A DNA stretch of 64,000 nucleotides from Saccharothrix luteola (GCF_020859565.1 NZ_JAJHUO010000013.1:194663-258662), one strand, 5' to 3'; shown: positions 1-9,059, counted from the stretch's first letter. Made by a program: numbers and translations. Notes: generated from the letters alone by a model not told the origin.

Positions 1-1
1 C

Positions 2-1834
2 GAACGCGCGGCGGCGGTGCGGCCCGGCTTCGCCGTGACGCCGGACAACGCCGAGACCGTCGCGGAGGTGTGCCGGCGGCTGGACGGCCTCCCGCTGGCG
101 ATCGAACTGGCCGCCGCCCGGCTGCGGTCGTTGTCGATCGAGCAGCTCGCCGCCCGCCTCGACGACCGGTTCCGCCTGCTCACGGGCGGCAGCCGCACCG
201 CCATGCCCCGCCACCAGACGCTGCGCGCGGTGGTGGCGTGGAGCTGGGACCTGCTGTCGGAGCCGGAACGGGACTTCGCCGAGCGGCTGGCCGTGTTCCC
301 GGCCGGCCTCGACCTGGAGGCCGCCGAACGGCTCGCCGGCGCCGACGCGTTCGACCTGCTCGCCGCCCTGGTCGACAAGTCGCTGGTGCAGGTCGTCGAC
401 GGCGCCCGCTACCGGATGCTGGAGACGATCCGCGAGTACTGCCTGGAACGGCTGGCCGAGGGCGGCCGGGTCGCCGCGGCGCGGGCCGAGCACGCCGAGT
501 ACTTCCGCGACCTGGCCGAGACCGCCGAACCGCACCTGCGCGGCAAGGAGCAGCTGACCTGGATCGCCCGGCTGGAAGCCGAGCGGGACAACCTGATCGC
601 CGCGCTGCACTTCGCCGCCGACAACGGTGACGCGGACACCGCCGTGCGGCTGGCCGCCGCGATGGGCATGTTGTGGACCATGCGCGGCAACCGGGCCGAG
701 TCGGTGCCGTGGCTGCGCCTCGCGCTGTCCGTGCCGGGGGACGCGCCCGCCACGGCACGGCAGGTCGCCTCCGCGTTCCTGCTGGTCAACAACGCGGTCA
801 CGGGCGGCTTCACGGACCTCGACCACCACATCGCCCGGCTCGCCGAGCTGGTCGCCGAGTCCACCGGCGACGACCACCCGGTGCTCGTGCTGCTGGAGCC
901 GATGCTGGGGCTGTTCCTCGACGACGCGGAACGGGCGTTGGCGGCGGTCGACCGGCGGCTGGACGTGCCGGACCCGTGGGCGCGGGCCGTGCTGTGGATG
1001 GTGCGCAGCGCGGTGCGGGAGAACGAGGGCGACCTGCGCGGCGCGCGGGAGGACGTCACCACCGCGATCACCGGGCTGCGCGAGGTGGGCGACCGGTTCG
1101 CGCTGGCGCAGGCGTTGACCGGCGCGGCCGAGGCGCACCTGGGCTTCGGCGAACCCGAGGAGGCGATCGCGGCACTGGAGGAGTCGATCCGCCTGCTCGC
1201 CGAACTGGACGCCGACGACGACGCGGCGCACGAACGGATCCTGCTGGCCACCGCGCACGTGCAGCTGGGCGACGTGGCGCGGGCCCGTGCGGACTGCCTG
1301 GCGTTGACCAAGCCGACGTCGCAGCCGTGGTCGGCGCGCGGTGTCGCGTTCGCCTGGCTCGTGCTCGGCGACCTGGCCCGGTACGAGGGCGACCTGGCGG
1401 ACGCGGAACGGCAGTACGAGGCGGCCCGGGAGTCGCTCAGGGGCGAGCCGTTGGTGATCCCGCAGTTCCACGCGCGGATCCTGACATCCCGCGCGCACCT
1501 CGCCGTGGAGCGTGGTGACCGCGAGGCGGCCGCGGAGGCGGTCCGCGCGGCCTTCGAGAAGGCGATGTCCGCCAAGGACATGCCGGTCCTGGCCAGGGTC
1601 GCGGTCGCCGAGGCGGCCGTGCACGCCTACTTCGGCAACCCGACCGACGCGGCCAAGGCGCTGGGCGCGGCCGAGCACCTGCGCGGCGCGCCCGACGCCC
1701 GCAACCCCGAGGTGGCCCGCCTCGCCGCCCGCCTGCGCGCCGACATCGGCGACGCCGCCTACGACCTCGCCCACGCCACCGGCGTGGCCCTCGACCGCGC
1801 CGACGCCATCGCCCTGATCCACCCCGACACCTGA
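2..1834 (+). CDS. AfsR/SARP-type regulator, C-terminal part (partial)
   Basis: The reading frame is already open at base 2 and the N-terminus lies outside the window. The visible part starts in the NB-ARC-type ATPase region, with the typical stretch 'CRRLDGLPLAIELAAARL' followed by 'LRAVVAWSWDLLSEPER' and 'YRMLETIREYCLERL'. It continues into about 400 residues of alanine-rich TPR-like helices. This layout (STAND ATPase plus TPR sensor) belongs to the large actinobacterial AfsR/SARP and LuxR-LAL regulators. There is no C-terminal LuxR helix-turn-helix, so an N-terminal BTAD/winged-helix DNA-binding domain is likely but not seen. The gene ends at a TGA followed by about 770 bp without a clear gene. 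A role in controlling the exporter and lux-like cassette downstream is only inference from proximity. Confidence 0.85.
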   Translation, partial: ERAAAVRPGFAVTPDNAETVAEVCRRLDGLPLAIELAAARLRSLSIEQLAARLDDRFRLLTGGSRTAMPRHQTLRAVVAWSWDLLSEPERDFAERLAVFPAGLDLEAAERLAGADAFDLLAALVDKSLVQVVDGARYRMLETIREYCLERLAEGGRVAAARAEHAEYFRDLAETAEPHLRGKEQLTWIARLEAERDNLIAALHFAADNGDADTAVRLAAAMGMLWTMRGNRAESVPWLRLALSVPGDAPATARQVASAFLLVNNAVTGGFTDLDHHIARLAELVAESTGDDHPVLVLLEPMLGLFLDDAERALAAVDRRLDVPDPWARAVLWMVRSAVRENEGDLRGAREDVTTAITGLREVGDRFALAQALTGAAEAHLGFGEPEEAIAALEESIRLLAELDADDDAAHERILLATAHVQLGDVARARADCLALTKPTSQPWSARGVAFAWLVLGDLARYEGDLADAERQYEAARESLRGEPLVIPQFHARILTSRAHLAVERGDREAAAEAVRAAFEKAMSAKDMPVLARVAVAEAAVHAYFGNPTDAAKALGAAEHLRGAPDARNPEVARLAARLRADIGDAAYDLAHATGVALDRADAIALIHPDT

Positions 1835-2601
1835 ACCACCTCACGACCACCACCGCGCGCGAGAGTCCTGGAGCGCCATCCGGAGTGGGGTCGTCGTACA
1901 CGTCCATGACCGCGTCGGGGTCACGACGAGGAAGCGGTGAGGTAGCTGAATGAATGCTCCCACCAAGCGGAGCAAGGCTGAATATCAGGTCGGTGCGAAT
2001 AGCCGCAGATAAGCGGAAGGAGAAGCAGCGGACCACCCATATAGGGCCGGTGCTCCGCCATATGCGGCGTGTCCGCCGAGGTCATGTGGTCCGGATGCAG
2101 AACGCGCCGCGCGGGGCGGGTGCGGGTGGCCGAAGCAAGTCCAACTCGTCCTCGGTGAGGTAGAGCACACCGCCTTGAGGTACAGCACAGCGCCGTTCCC
2201 GTCCGGCGGGTCGGACAGGTCCGGCACACGGGCACAGACGATCACCGAGACGTCACCGACCAGCACCGCGACGCAGGTCTGCTGCTCGATGGTCGGCTCC
2301 GCCCCGATGCGCCCGGAGGGTCGGCCACCTCCCGAGCGGCCGTTGCCGACATCCGACGCACGGCGGGTAATTCATTTCCCGCCGAACGCCGGGATCACGT
2401 GCGACGACCGGCTGAACCTGCCCCGGAGCTGTGACTCATTCGGCCCTTGTGGGAGGTGCGGCGCCGAACCAACAATCAATCACGGTTCGGCCGGACCGCT
2501 ATTCGACGGTGCGCAACAGGTCGAGCCGGAACGCTCGGCCTTTCCTCTTCCTGCGCCAGGTCTGCCATTCGGCGGATCGGACACTTCCCGGAAGGACGAT
2601 C
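1835..2601. other. Intergenic stretch, no convincing intact gene
   Basis: These 767 bases contain only short frames with poor codon structure. The segment near 1930-2080 is less GC-rich than its surroundings, with several TATA-like steps (for example around 2038-2045 and 2061-2064). A degenerate small reading frame on the minus strand is listed separately. The promoter of the following secreted peptidase must lie in the 3' half, but I cannot assign -35/-10 boxes with confidence. Confidence 0.5.
2082..2317 (-). pseudogene. Possible frameshifted remnant of a small DUF397-like protein
   Basis: Read on the minus strand, one frame gives '..TCVAVLVGDVSV..' and later '..DPPDGNGAVLYL'. The sense-looking continuation 'VLYLTEDELDLLRP' lies in another frame after a small local duplication of a GTGCT(G/C)TACCTCA segment, and ends at a TGA. 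The pattern Cys-Val-x-Val, then DPxG, then a hydrophobic strand and an acidic helix loosely recalls the actinobacterial DUF397 family. Similarity is weak and was judged by eye only; it could be chance. Confidence 0.25.
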
Positions 2602-4161
2602 ATGTCACGAAGATCCACCGCCCTGTTCCGCCTGGTGGTGCCGGCGGTGCTCGCCGCAGGCGTCATGGTGCCGCTCTCCGGGGGTGTCGCCTCCGCCGCG
2701 GAGCCGATCTGCCTGAGCGGCAACCTCAACTTCGACTACCAGTCCGCCGAGGAGGGCACCGCCAAGCCGATCCGGACCAGGGCCGCGCGCAACGTCTCGG
2801 TCGAGCTCTGGGGCCGGGAGAAGTCGACCGACACCGACCAGAAGCTGAACACCGACACCCGGCTGACCGGTGCGGCCGACGGCTCGTTCAACCTCTGCCA
2901 CACCCCGGTCACCACCACCGCGATGGACCGCCTGTTCGTGCGCTTCGCCACCCGCAACAACCAGGTGTGGCGGGTCGCCAACGCCGCCGGCACGGTCTAC
3001 ACCTACGACACGCCGGTGCAGTCGAACGTGTCGGCGAGCATCGCCCTCGGCGTGGTCAAACCGGCCGCCGCGGCCCGCGCCTGGCACGCCTTCGACACCG
3101 TCAACCTGCTCTGGTCGCGCCGGGCCAACTCGACCACCCCGTGCTGGACGACCGCCGAGGCGAACGCCGCGACCTGCACCACGCTGACGCTGCGCTGGCA
3201 CTCCGGGTCCGTCGACGGCACGTACTACGACCTGGCGAACACGATCCACCTGGCTGACGCCGACCCGGACTCCGAGCACACCGTGCTGCACGAGGCCGGT
3301 CACTTCTTCCAGCACCGGCTGTACAACAGCACGTTCCCGAACGTCACCAACTGCAACCCGCACTTCATCGAGAAGGCGTCGTCCGCCACCTGCGCCTGGA
3401 CCGAGGGCTTCGCGGACGCGGTGGCGGCCTACCTGCTGGGCGACAAGCGCTACGTGTTCCCGAGCGGTACTTCCTACCCGTTCATCCACGCCGCGGGCTG
3501 GGAGACCGGCGACCACGTGCAGGGCAACGTGGCCGGCTCGCTGCTCGGACTGTGGAACCAGGTGGACGGCAGCTGGGACCGCACCATCAAGACCCTGGCC
3601 TCGAACACGCCCGCGACCTTCGCCGACTGGTTCAAGAACGTCCGCCCGACGGCCGTGCCGCCGCTGTCCACAACCGGCGCCGCGCTGACCGCACTGGAGT
3701 CCTACGCCGTCAACTATGGCCCCACGGTGGTCGGTGACAACGCCTACCACGCGCTCAGCAACGGCGGTGGCGTCGCGCTGCAGCGCGGCGGGACGTGCAG
3801 CGTCACCATCCAGACGGTGGCCGAGTTCGCCGCGCTGGACACCTCCCGGGCGTCGCAGCGCTGGAAGTTCACCTCCAACGGCGACGGCACCGTGCGCGTC
3901 TACGACAGCTGCCTGGTCCCGCTCTACCTGACCGCACCGACCACTGCCGGCGGCCAGGTGTCCCTGCAGGCCGTCAACCTCGGCGCCCCCAACCAGCGCT
4001 GGCAGGTCACGCAGAACAGCGTCGGCACGTACACCCTGATCAACCCGGCCACCGGCTACGCCCTGGACGGCAACGCGGTCGCGGGCCAGGCGGTCACCGC
4101 CAACACCGCATCCGCCACCTCGACCAGCCAGAAGTGGGCGTCGGTCTTCTCGATCTCCTGA
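2602..4161 (+). CDS. Secreted HExxH metallopeptidase-like protein with C-terminal ricin-type lectin domain
   Basis: The ATG at 2602 is preceded by a GGAAGGA ribosome site and starts a clear Sec signal peptide (MSRRSTALFRLVVPAVLAAG.. ending in an ASA-A cleavage region). An upstream in-frame extension lacks a signal sequence and was rejected. The 519-aa product carries a zinc-binding HEAGH motif at His230-His234 and a downstream 'TEGFADAV' segment that may supply the third, acidic ligand. From about residue 395 to the end there are three QxW repeats (QRWKF, QRWQV, QKWAS) of a ricin-B beta-trefoil. I infer an exported peptidase that binds carbohydrate. It stands alone and is followed by a strong terminator hairpin. 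The peptidase family is uncertain. Confidence 0.75.
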   Translation: MSRRSTALFRLVVPAVLAAGVMVPLSGGVASAAEPICLSGNLNFDYQSAEEGTAKPIRTRAARNVSVELWGREKSTDTDQKLNTDTRLTGAADGSFNLCHTPVTTTAMDRLFVRFATRNNQVWRVANAAGTVYTYDTPVQSNVSASIALGVVKPAAAARAWHAFDTVNLLWSRRANSTTPCWTTAEANAATCTTLTLRWHSGSVDGTYYDLANTIHLADADPDSEHTVLHEAGHFFQHRLYNSTFPNVTNCNPHFIEKASSATCAWTEGFADAVAAYLLGDKRYVFPSGTSYPFIHAAGWETGDHVQGNVAGSLLGLWNQVDGSWDRTIKTLASNTPATFADWFKNVRPTAVPPLSTTGAALTALESYAVNYGPTVVGDNAYHALSNGGGVALQRGGTCSVTIQTVAEFAALDTSRASQRWKFTSNGDGTVRVYDSCLVPLYLTAPTTAGGQVSLQAVNLGAPNQRWQVTQNSVGTYTLINPATGYALDGNAVAGQAVTANTASATSTSQKWASVFSIS

Positions 4162-4234
4162 CACCGGCCGGCCGAGCTCCATGACGTTCCACGATCCGCA
4201 GGCCCAGGGTTCGAAACCCCGGCAACCGACGCGG

Positions 4235-4273
4235 CCGAGGACCGGCCCGAACACCGTTTGGGCCGGTCCTCGG
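4235..4273. terminator. Bidirectional terminator hairpin
   Basis: Perfect 14-bp inverted arms (4235-4248 and 4260-4273) enclose an 11-base loop containing a short T run. The hairpin sits between the rightward peptidase gene and the leftward ABC permease gene, so it can serve both. Confidence 0.75.
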
Positions 4274-4454
4274 GCCACGGCGGTCGGCCGGAGAACCAGG
4301 AACCGGCCGCCCTGCTCGGACAGCTCGCCGAGCCGTCGCCCGAGCCCCGGCTGGTGGCAGCCTCGCGGCGGCCTCGCCCTTGCCGGACGCCCTGTCGCGC
4401 CGGGCGCGGGTCACCGGGCGGCCCGAGCCCACCACTCCGCACGGGAACCGCAGG

Positions 4455-5267
4455 TCAGGCGCGACGCCGGTAAGCCTGCACGGCCAGCGGCGCGAACACG
4501 GCGACGAACAGCGCCGACCAGCCCACCGTCCACGCCACCGGACCGGCCACCGGGCCACCCACCATCAGCCCGCGGGCCGCGTCCATCACGTGCGTCACCG
4601 GGTTGATCCCGACCCACGACCGCAACCACCCCGGCAACGTCTCGGCCGGCGCGATCATGCTCGTGCCGAACGTCAGCGGGAACATCACCAGGAACCCGAT
4701 GCCCTGCACCGAACCCGATGTCCGCACCAGCATCCCCACCAGCACGAACGCCCAGCTCACCGAGAACGCGAACAGGATCGCCAGCAGGCACGCCGCCACC
4801 GCGGGCAGCACCCCGGTCTCCACCCGGAACCCCATCAGCGTGCCGAACGCCAGCAGCGACACCACCGCCACCACGTACCGGATCAGGTCGCCGAGCACCG
4901 ATCCGATCAACGGCGCGGACCGGCCGATCGGCAGGCTACGGAACCGGTCGAACACCCCCTTGCCGATGTCGGTGTTCAGGTTCACCCCGGTCGCCATCCC
5001 ACCGAACATGGTCGTCTGCACCATGATCGCGGGCAGCAGCAGCTGCAGGTACTCGTGCGTCGACCCGGACACCGCGCCGCCCAGCAGGTACACGAAGAGC
5101 ACCACGAAGATCACCGGCTGCAACGTCACGTCCAGCAGCTGCTCCGGCGACCGCATCGTCTTGATCAGACTGCGCCGCGCCAACGCCGCGCTGTGCCGCA
5201 CGAGGGCGAACGGCCGCCGCGCCTCCGCCCGACGAGCCACCACCGGTGAAGTCGTCACCGTCGTCAT
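4455..5267 (-). CDS. ABC-2 type drug-export permease (DrrB family)
   Basis: The 270-aa protein has about six hydrophobic segments and the ABC-2 permease pattern. An N-terminal soluble stretch is followed by 'SPEQLLDVTLQPVIFVVLF', a central 'FDRFRSLPIGRSAPLIG' region and 'LVMFPLTFGTSMIAPAETLP', then a final membrane helix. DrrB-type proteins form the membrane pore for daunorubicin-like drugs together with a DrrA ATPase. Its ATG at 5267 overlaps the stop of the ATPase gene (ATGA), which indicates translational coupling. The substrate cannot be read from sequence. Export of the product of the neighbouring lux-like cassette is a plausible inference. Confidence 0.9.
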   Translation of the reverse strand: MTTVTTSPVVARRAEARRPFALVRHSAALARRSLIKTMRSPEQLLDVTLQPVIFVVLFVYLLGGAVSGSTHEYLQLLLPAIMVQTTMFGGMATGVNLNTDIGKGVFDRFRSLPIGRSAPLIGSVLGDLIRYVVAVVSLLAFGTLMGFRVETGVLPAVAACLLAILFAFSVSWAFVLVGMLVRTSGSVQGIGFLVMFPLTFGTSMIAPAETLPGWLRSWVGINPVTHVMDAARGLMVGGPVAGPVAWTVGWSALFVAVFAPLAVQAYRRRA

Positions 5268-6208
5268 GCCGCCACCTCCGTGTGCTTGCCGGTCAATGTG
5301 AAGAACACCTCGTCCAGGCTCGGCAGCCGCAACGACAGCTCCGTCACCGAGATCCGCCGCTGGTCCAGCCGCCGCACGACCTCCGTGAACGCCGCGTCAC
5401 CGTCCACCGGCACGGTCACCACACCCCGCGCGGTCGACTCCGGCTGGTGCCCGGACACCTCGGCGAGCACCGCGGCGGCGTCCGCCAGCCGGGCCGGGTC
5501 CGCGGGCCGCACCAGCACGGTCTGCCCGCCGACGACCCGCTTGAGCGACGCGGGCGTGCCGTGCGCGATCACCCGTCCGTGGTCGATGACCGAGATCTCG
5601 TCGGCCAACGCGTCCGCCTCCTCCAGGTACTGGGTGGTCAGCAGCACGGTCGCGCCATCGGCCACGAGCGTGCGCACCACGTTCCAGATGTCGTCCCGCT
5701 TGGCCGGGTCGAGCCCCGTGGTCGGCTCGTCCAGGTAGATCACGTCGGGTCGGCCGACCAGGCTCGCGGCCAGGTCCAGCCGCCGCCGCATGCCGCCCGA
5801 GTAGGTCTTGACCTGCCGCCCGCCCGCCTCGACGAGCTCGAAGTCGCGCAGCAGCTCGGCGGCCCGCGCCTTGGCCTGCGAGGTGCGCAGGTTGAGCAGC
5901 TGCCCGATCAGCACGAGGTTCTGCACGCCGGTCAGGTCTTCGTCCACCGAGGCGTACTGCCCGGTCAACCCGATCAGCCGACGCACCCGCGCCGCGTCCG
6001 ACACCACGTCCAGCCCGCCCACGGCGGCACGTCCGCCGTCCGGCCGCAGCAGCGTGGCCAGGATCCGCACGGCGGTCGTCTTGCCCGCGCCGTTCGGCCC
6101 GAGCACCCCCAGCACGGTCCCCGGACGCGCGGCGAGGTCGACGCCGGCCAGCGCGGTCGTCTTGCCGTACCGCTTGACCAGGCCTTCCGCCTCGAATGCG
6201 TACTCCAT
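5264..6208 (-). CDS. ABC exporter ATP-binding protein (DrrA family)
   Basis: The 314-aa protein shows Walker A 'GPNGAGKT', the signature 'YSGGMRRRLDLAASL' and Walker B 'VIYLDEPTTGLD', followed by a switch region 'LLTTQYLEEADALAD'. The C-terminal ~90 residues ending near 'LDEVFFTLTG' are typical of the DrrA daunorubicin-resistance subgroup. Start chosen at ATG 6208 (MEYAFEAEGLVKRYG) because an AAGGGAA ribosome site precedes it. Longer in-frame starts up to 6283 would run through the CGTGTC repeat array and lack such a site. It powers the overlapping permease gene downstream. Confidence 0.92.
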   Translation of the reverse strand: MEYAFEAEGLVKRYGKTTALAGVDLAARPGTVLGVLGPNGAGKTTAVRILATLLRPDGGRAAVGGLDVVSDAARVRRLIGLTGQYASVDEDLTGVQNLVLIGQLLNLRTSQAKARAAELLRDFELVEAGGRQVKTYSGGMRRRLDLAASLVGRPDVIYLDEPTTGLDPAKRDDIWNVVRTLVADGATVLLTTQYLEEADALADEISVIDHGRVIAHGTPASLKRVVGGQTVLVRPADPARLADAAAVLAEVSGHQPESTARGVVTVPVDGDAAFTEVVRRLDQRRISVTELSLRLPSLDEVFFTLTGKHTEVAA

Positions 6209-6253
6209 GTCCGTTCCCTTCCCCGTTGTCCGGGGACGACAGTCCGGGATGGA

Positions 6254-6316
6254 CATGTCATCGGGCGTGCAGACGCGTGTCACGACCCGTGTCGAACCCG
6301 TGTCGACCGCCGTGTC
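6254..6316 (+). promoter_or_regulatory. Five phased CGTGTC-type direct repeats, candidate SARP-like binding array
   Basis: The hexamer CGTGTC occurs at 6276, 6288, 6299 and 6311, and a one-mismatch copy (CATGTC) at 6254. Spacings are 22, 12, 11 and 12 bases, about one or two helical turns. SARP-family activators are known to bind direct heptamer repeats spaced by 11 or 22 bp upstream of biosynthetic promoters. This array lies 46 bp or more from the exporter start and about 280 bp from the luxE-like start. Which promoter it serves is unknown. Confidence 0.45.
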
Positions 6317-6412
6317 AAGCCCCTCCCGGTGACATCGCAGGACCGTTCACAGACGTTCGCAGGCGTTCCGAGGCGTTCCGCCTCCGTCCACCAGCACCGA
6401 CAGGACCGGTCA

Positions 6413-6438
6413 GCGTTCCGTTTCCCGAAGCGGAACGC
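6413..6438. promoter_or_regulatory. Hairpin / inverted repeat upstream of the luxE-like gene
   Basis: GCGTTCCG (6413-6420) and CGGAACGC (6431-6438) are perfect 8-bp complements around a 10-base spacer. Related GCGTTCCG words occur nearby at 6363-6380. It could be an operator or a leader hairpin. Confidence 0.35.
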
Positions 6439-6593
6439 GCTCGTTCGGTTCTGCGCACGCCGTCGCTGAGTCATCCTGTGCCCCTCGAAAACCCCCGGTC
6501 AGCGGTGCCCCGTTCCGGGGACGGACCTTGTCCGACGCGTCCGCCGCTGCTGACCTGTCCCGAGCCCGATCTCCACCGCAGGAGGATTTCTCG

Positions 6594-7661
6594 ATGACCG
6601 TTGCCCACGACGATCCCCACGTCGCGCGGCTCTTCGAACACATGGCACGGCTCGTCGGCGACGGCGTCGGCGACCCGCTCGACCTCCACGAGCAGCTCGT
6701 CGAGCTGGCCATGGCGAACTCACCGGACGTCGCCCGGTACTGGAAGCAGGTCGGCGAGGGCGTCGGCGTTCCGGACACCGCCTACAAGGACGGAGGTCCG
6801 CACCTGTTCCCGGACGCGCCCGCGGTCAGGGTGTTCCGCACCAGCGGAACGACCGGGAGCACCCGCGGCACCGTCCGCTACTCCCGGCTCGGGCTGGAGC
6901 TGAAGGGGCTCGCCGTCGAGGCCAACGCCCGGCGGCACCTGCGGCCGGACGGCGGCGTGCGGCCCGTGGTCCTCGCGTTCGCGCCGTCGGAGCAAGCCGC
7001 GCCGGAGATGGCAATCGCGTTCGACATGGCCCGCATCGCCAAGTCGTGCGGCGACCCCGCGCTCAGCACCGCCGTCGTCGGTGCCGACGGGGTGGACTTC
7101 GACCTGCTGGCACGGCGACTGGACGCGGCCGTGGCCGAAGGGCTGCCGGTCGTGCTCGTCGGCGCCACCTTCGCGTTCGTCAACATCTGCGACGCGCTGG
7201 AGGAACGGGGCCAGAGCTGGGAACTGCCGCCCGGCTCCCGGATGTACGACGGCGGCGGGTTCAAGGGCCGCTCACGGGTCATGCGCGTGGACGACCTGCG
7301 CGCCGCCGTGCGCCGGGTCTTCGGCATCGAGCGCCACGGCAACATCTTCGGCATGACCGAGCTGGCCAACATGCTCTACGACGCCTCCGACACCCCGGTC
7401 GGCCCGCTCGGCGAACGCCCCAAGGGCAACCACCCGGCGGGCGGTCCGAAGGTCCGCGACCCCCGCACGCGCGAGCACCTCGCGGAGGGCCGCGGCCTGC
7501 TGGAGATCACCGACCTGTCCCTGCTGGACCGGCCGCACGTGCTGCTCACCGGCGACCTCGGCATCGCGGGGCCGGAGGGCGTGGCGATCGCGGGCCGGAT
7601 CGCGGGCAGCAGCCGCGGGTGCTCGCTGACCCTGGACGAGATGACGGGAGGCGCGGCATGA
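6594..7661 (+). CDS. LuxE-like acyl-protein synthetase / acid-activating ligase
   Basis: The ATG at 6594 follows a GGAGG site. The 355-aa product has the adenylate-forming P-loop-like motif 'RTSGTTGSTRGTV' around residue 85 and the later 'YDGGGFKG' and 'GNIFGMTELANMLYD' segments characteristic of LuxE. In bioluminescent bacteria LuxE activates a fatty acid as acyl-AMP, transfers it to its own cysteine and passes it to the reductase LuxC. The stop codon overlaps the start of the LuxC-like gene (ATGA), so the two subunits are translationally coupled as expected for a complex. No luxA, luxB or luxD homologue is adjacent. The substrate is therefore probably an acid other than myristate in a biosynthetic pathway (inference). 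Confidence 0.88.
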   Translation: MTVAHDDPHVARLFEHMARLVGDGVGDPLDLHEQLVELAMANSPDVARYWKQVGEGVGVPDTAYKDGGPHLFPDAPAVRVFRTSGTTGSTRGTVRYSRLGLELKGLAVEANARRHLRPDGGVRPVVLAFAPSEQAAPEMAIAFDMARIAKSCGDPALSTAVVGADGVDFDLLARRLDAAVAEGLPVVLVGATFAFVNICDALEERGQSWELPPGSRMYDGGGFKGRSRVMRVDDLRAAVRRVFGIERHGNIFGMTELANMLYDASDTPVGPLGERPKGNHPAGGPKVRDPRTREHLAEGRGLLEITDLSLLDRPHVLLTGDLGIAGPEGVAIAGRIAGSSRGCSLTLDEMTGGAA

Positions 7662-9049
7662 GCGTCTCGTGGACGCCCGGGTGGCTGACGCCCGGCGGCG
7701 TGCCGTTCACCCTCAAGTCCGGCCCGCACGAGTGGCGCGGCGTGCGACCCGCCGACTGGGCCGCGGTCGGCGACGGGCTCCGGACCGCGCAGGAGGACCT
7801 GCGGCGGCTGCCCGTGCGGCGGATCGTCGAGGCCGTCGACGCGGTCGTCGACCTGTGGGCGAAGCGCGACTTCACTGCCCGCCGCGCCGCCGTCCGCGAC
7901 GCCGCGCTGGTCACCGGCATGTCGGAGGAGACGATCGACCGCGCGCTGGACGCCGAGCTGAGCACCTTGCGCGCCGAGTCGCTGCTGGCCGCGCTCACCC
8001 GGGAGCTCGGCGACCCGGAGGTGCTCGACGGCTTCCGGGGCGGCACCACGGCGATCGGGCCGCGCACCGTGCTGGCGGTGTTCTCCGGCAACGTGCCGGG
8101 CCTGCCCGCGCGGTCGCTGGTGCGCGCCCTGCTGGTGAAGGCGTCGGTGATCGCGAAGATCCCGGCCAAGGAGCCGCACTTCACCGCCGCGTTCCTGCGC
8201 ACGCTGCACGACGTGGAGCCGGTGCTGGCCGACGCGGTCGTGGCCACCTACTGGGACCGCGACGACGAGGCCGCGCTGGAGGCGGCGCTCGGCCAGGCCG
8301 ACGCCGTGATCGCCTACGGCGGCGACCAGGCGTGCGCGGCGATCCGGGCCAAGGTCGGGCCCCACCAGCTCTACGAGGAGCACGGGCACAAGCTGTCGTT
8401 CGGCATCGTGAGCGCCGAGTACGCGGCCCGGCTCGGCGCCGCCGAGGTGGCGCGCCGGATCGCCGCCGACTGCAGCGACTTCGACCAGCACGCGTGCCTC
8501 TCCCCGCAGGTCTACCTGGTGCAGCGGGAGCACGCCCGCGAGATCGCCGAGCACCTGGCCGCCGCGATGCGGCGGGAGGCGCGCGACCGCCCACCCGGGA
8601 CGATCGACGCGCAGGACGCCACCGTGCTGCAACACCGCAGGCTCGTCGCCGAGTGGCGTGCGGCCACTTCGGACGACAGCGAGGTGTGGTCGCCCGACGG
8701 TCTGGAGTGGACGGTCGTGCTGGACGACGTGCTGATGCCGCTCAGCGGCGCGGGCAACCGGGTCGCGCGGATCGTGTCCGTGCCGGACGTGGCCGCGGCG
8801 GTCGACGCGATGCGGCCGTTCGCCGAGCACCTGCAGAACGTCGGCCTCGGCGCGTTCGGCGACGAGTTCCGGCGGACCGCGCGCGAACTCGCCGTGCTCG
8901 GCGCGAGCCGGGTGTCCGCGCCCGGCGAGATGACCAAGCCGTCCATGGTGTGGCGGCACGACGGGCAGCCACGCATCGCCGGCCTCGTGCGCTGGTGCGA
9001 CGTCGAGCTCCACCCGGAGCTCGAGAGACCTCAACCCCACCTGGGGTGA
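7658..9049 (+). CDS. LuxC-like acyl-CoA/acyl-protein reductase
   Basis: The 463-aa protein matches the LuxC aldehyde-dehydrogenase-like fold. It has 'LAVFSGNVPGLPARSLVRALLVKAS' in the cofactor region, 'EEHGHKLSFGIVS', and 'DFDQHACLSPQ' with the presumed catalytic Cys280, which forms the thioester in this family. It ends with 'GEMTKPSMVWRHDGQPRIAGLVRWCD', also typical of LuxC. Length is close to the family norm of about 480. The ATG overlaps the luxE-like stop. LuxC reduces the acyl group delivered by LuxE to an aldehyde with NADPH. Together the pair should convert a free carboxylate to an aldehyde. Confidence 0.88.
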   Translation: MSVSWTPGWLTPGGVPFTLKSGPHEWRGVRPADWAAVGDGLRTAQEDLRRLPVRRIVEAVDAVVDLWAKRDFTARRAAVRDAALVTGMSEETIDRALDAELSTLRAESLLAALTRELGDPEVLDGFRGGTTAIGPRTVLAVFSGNVPGLPARSLVRALLVKASVIAKIPAKEPHFTAAFLRTLHDVEPVLADAVVATYWDRDDEAALEAALGQADAVIAYGGDQACAAIRAKVGPHQLYEEHGHKLSFGIVSAEYAARLGAAEVARRIAADCSDFDQHACLSPQVYLVQREHAREIAEHLAAAMRREARDRPPGTIDAQDATVLQHRRLVAEWRAATSDDSEVWSPDGLEWTVVLDDVLMPLSGAGNRVARIVSVPDVAAAVDAMRPFAEHLQNVGLGAFGDEFRRTARELAVLGASRVSAPGEMTKPSMVWRHDGQPRIAGLVRWCDVELHPELERPQPHLG

Positions 9050-9059
9050 CGAATCCGCC

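Larger units (their letters stand above)
6209..6593. other. Divergent control region between drrAB-like and luxEC-like genes
   Basis: This 385-bp spacer holds no gene. It contains the phased CGTGTC-type repeats (6254-6316) near the exporter gene, a run of GCGTTCCG-like words at 6360-6380, an 8-bp perfect hairpin (6413-6438) and the GGAGG ribosome site of the luxE-like gene at 6581. No convincing -35/-10 pair could be assigned for either direction. Confidence 0.5.

Noticed and set aside
4201..4225. A GGGTTCGAAACCC tRNA T-arm-like segment
   Set aside because: Only the T loop and four of five stem pairs are present. The upstream sequence overlaps the peptidase gene end and gives no D or anticodon arm. 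At most an attachment-site relic.
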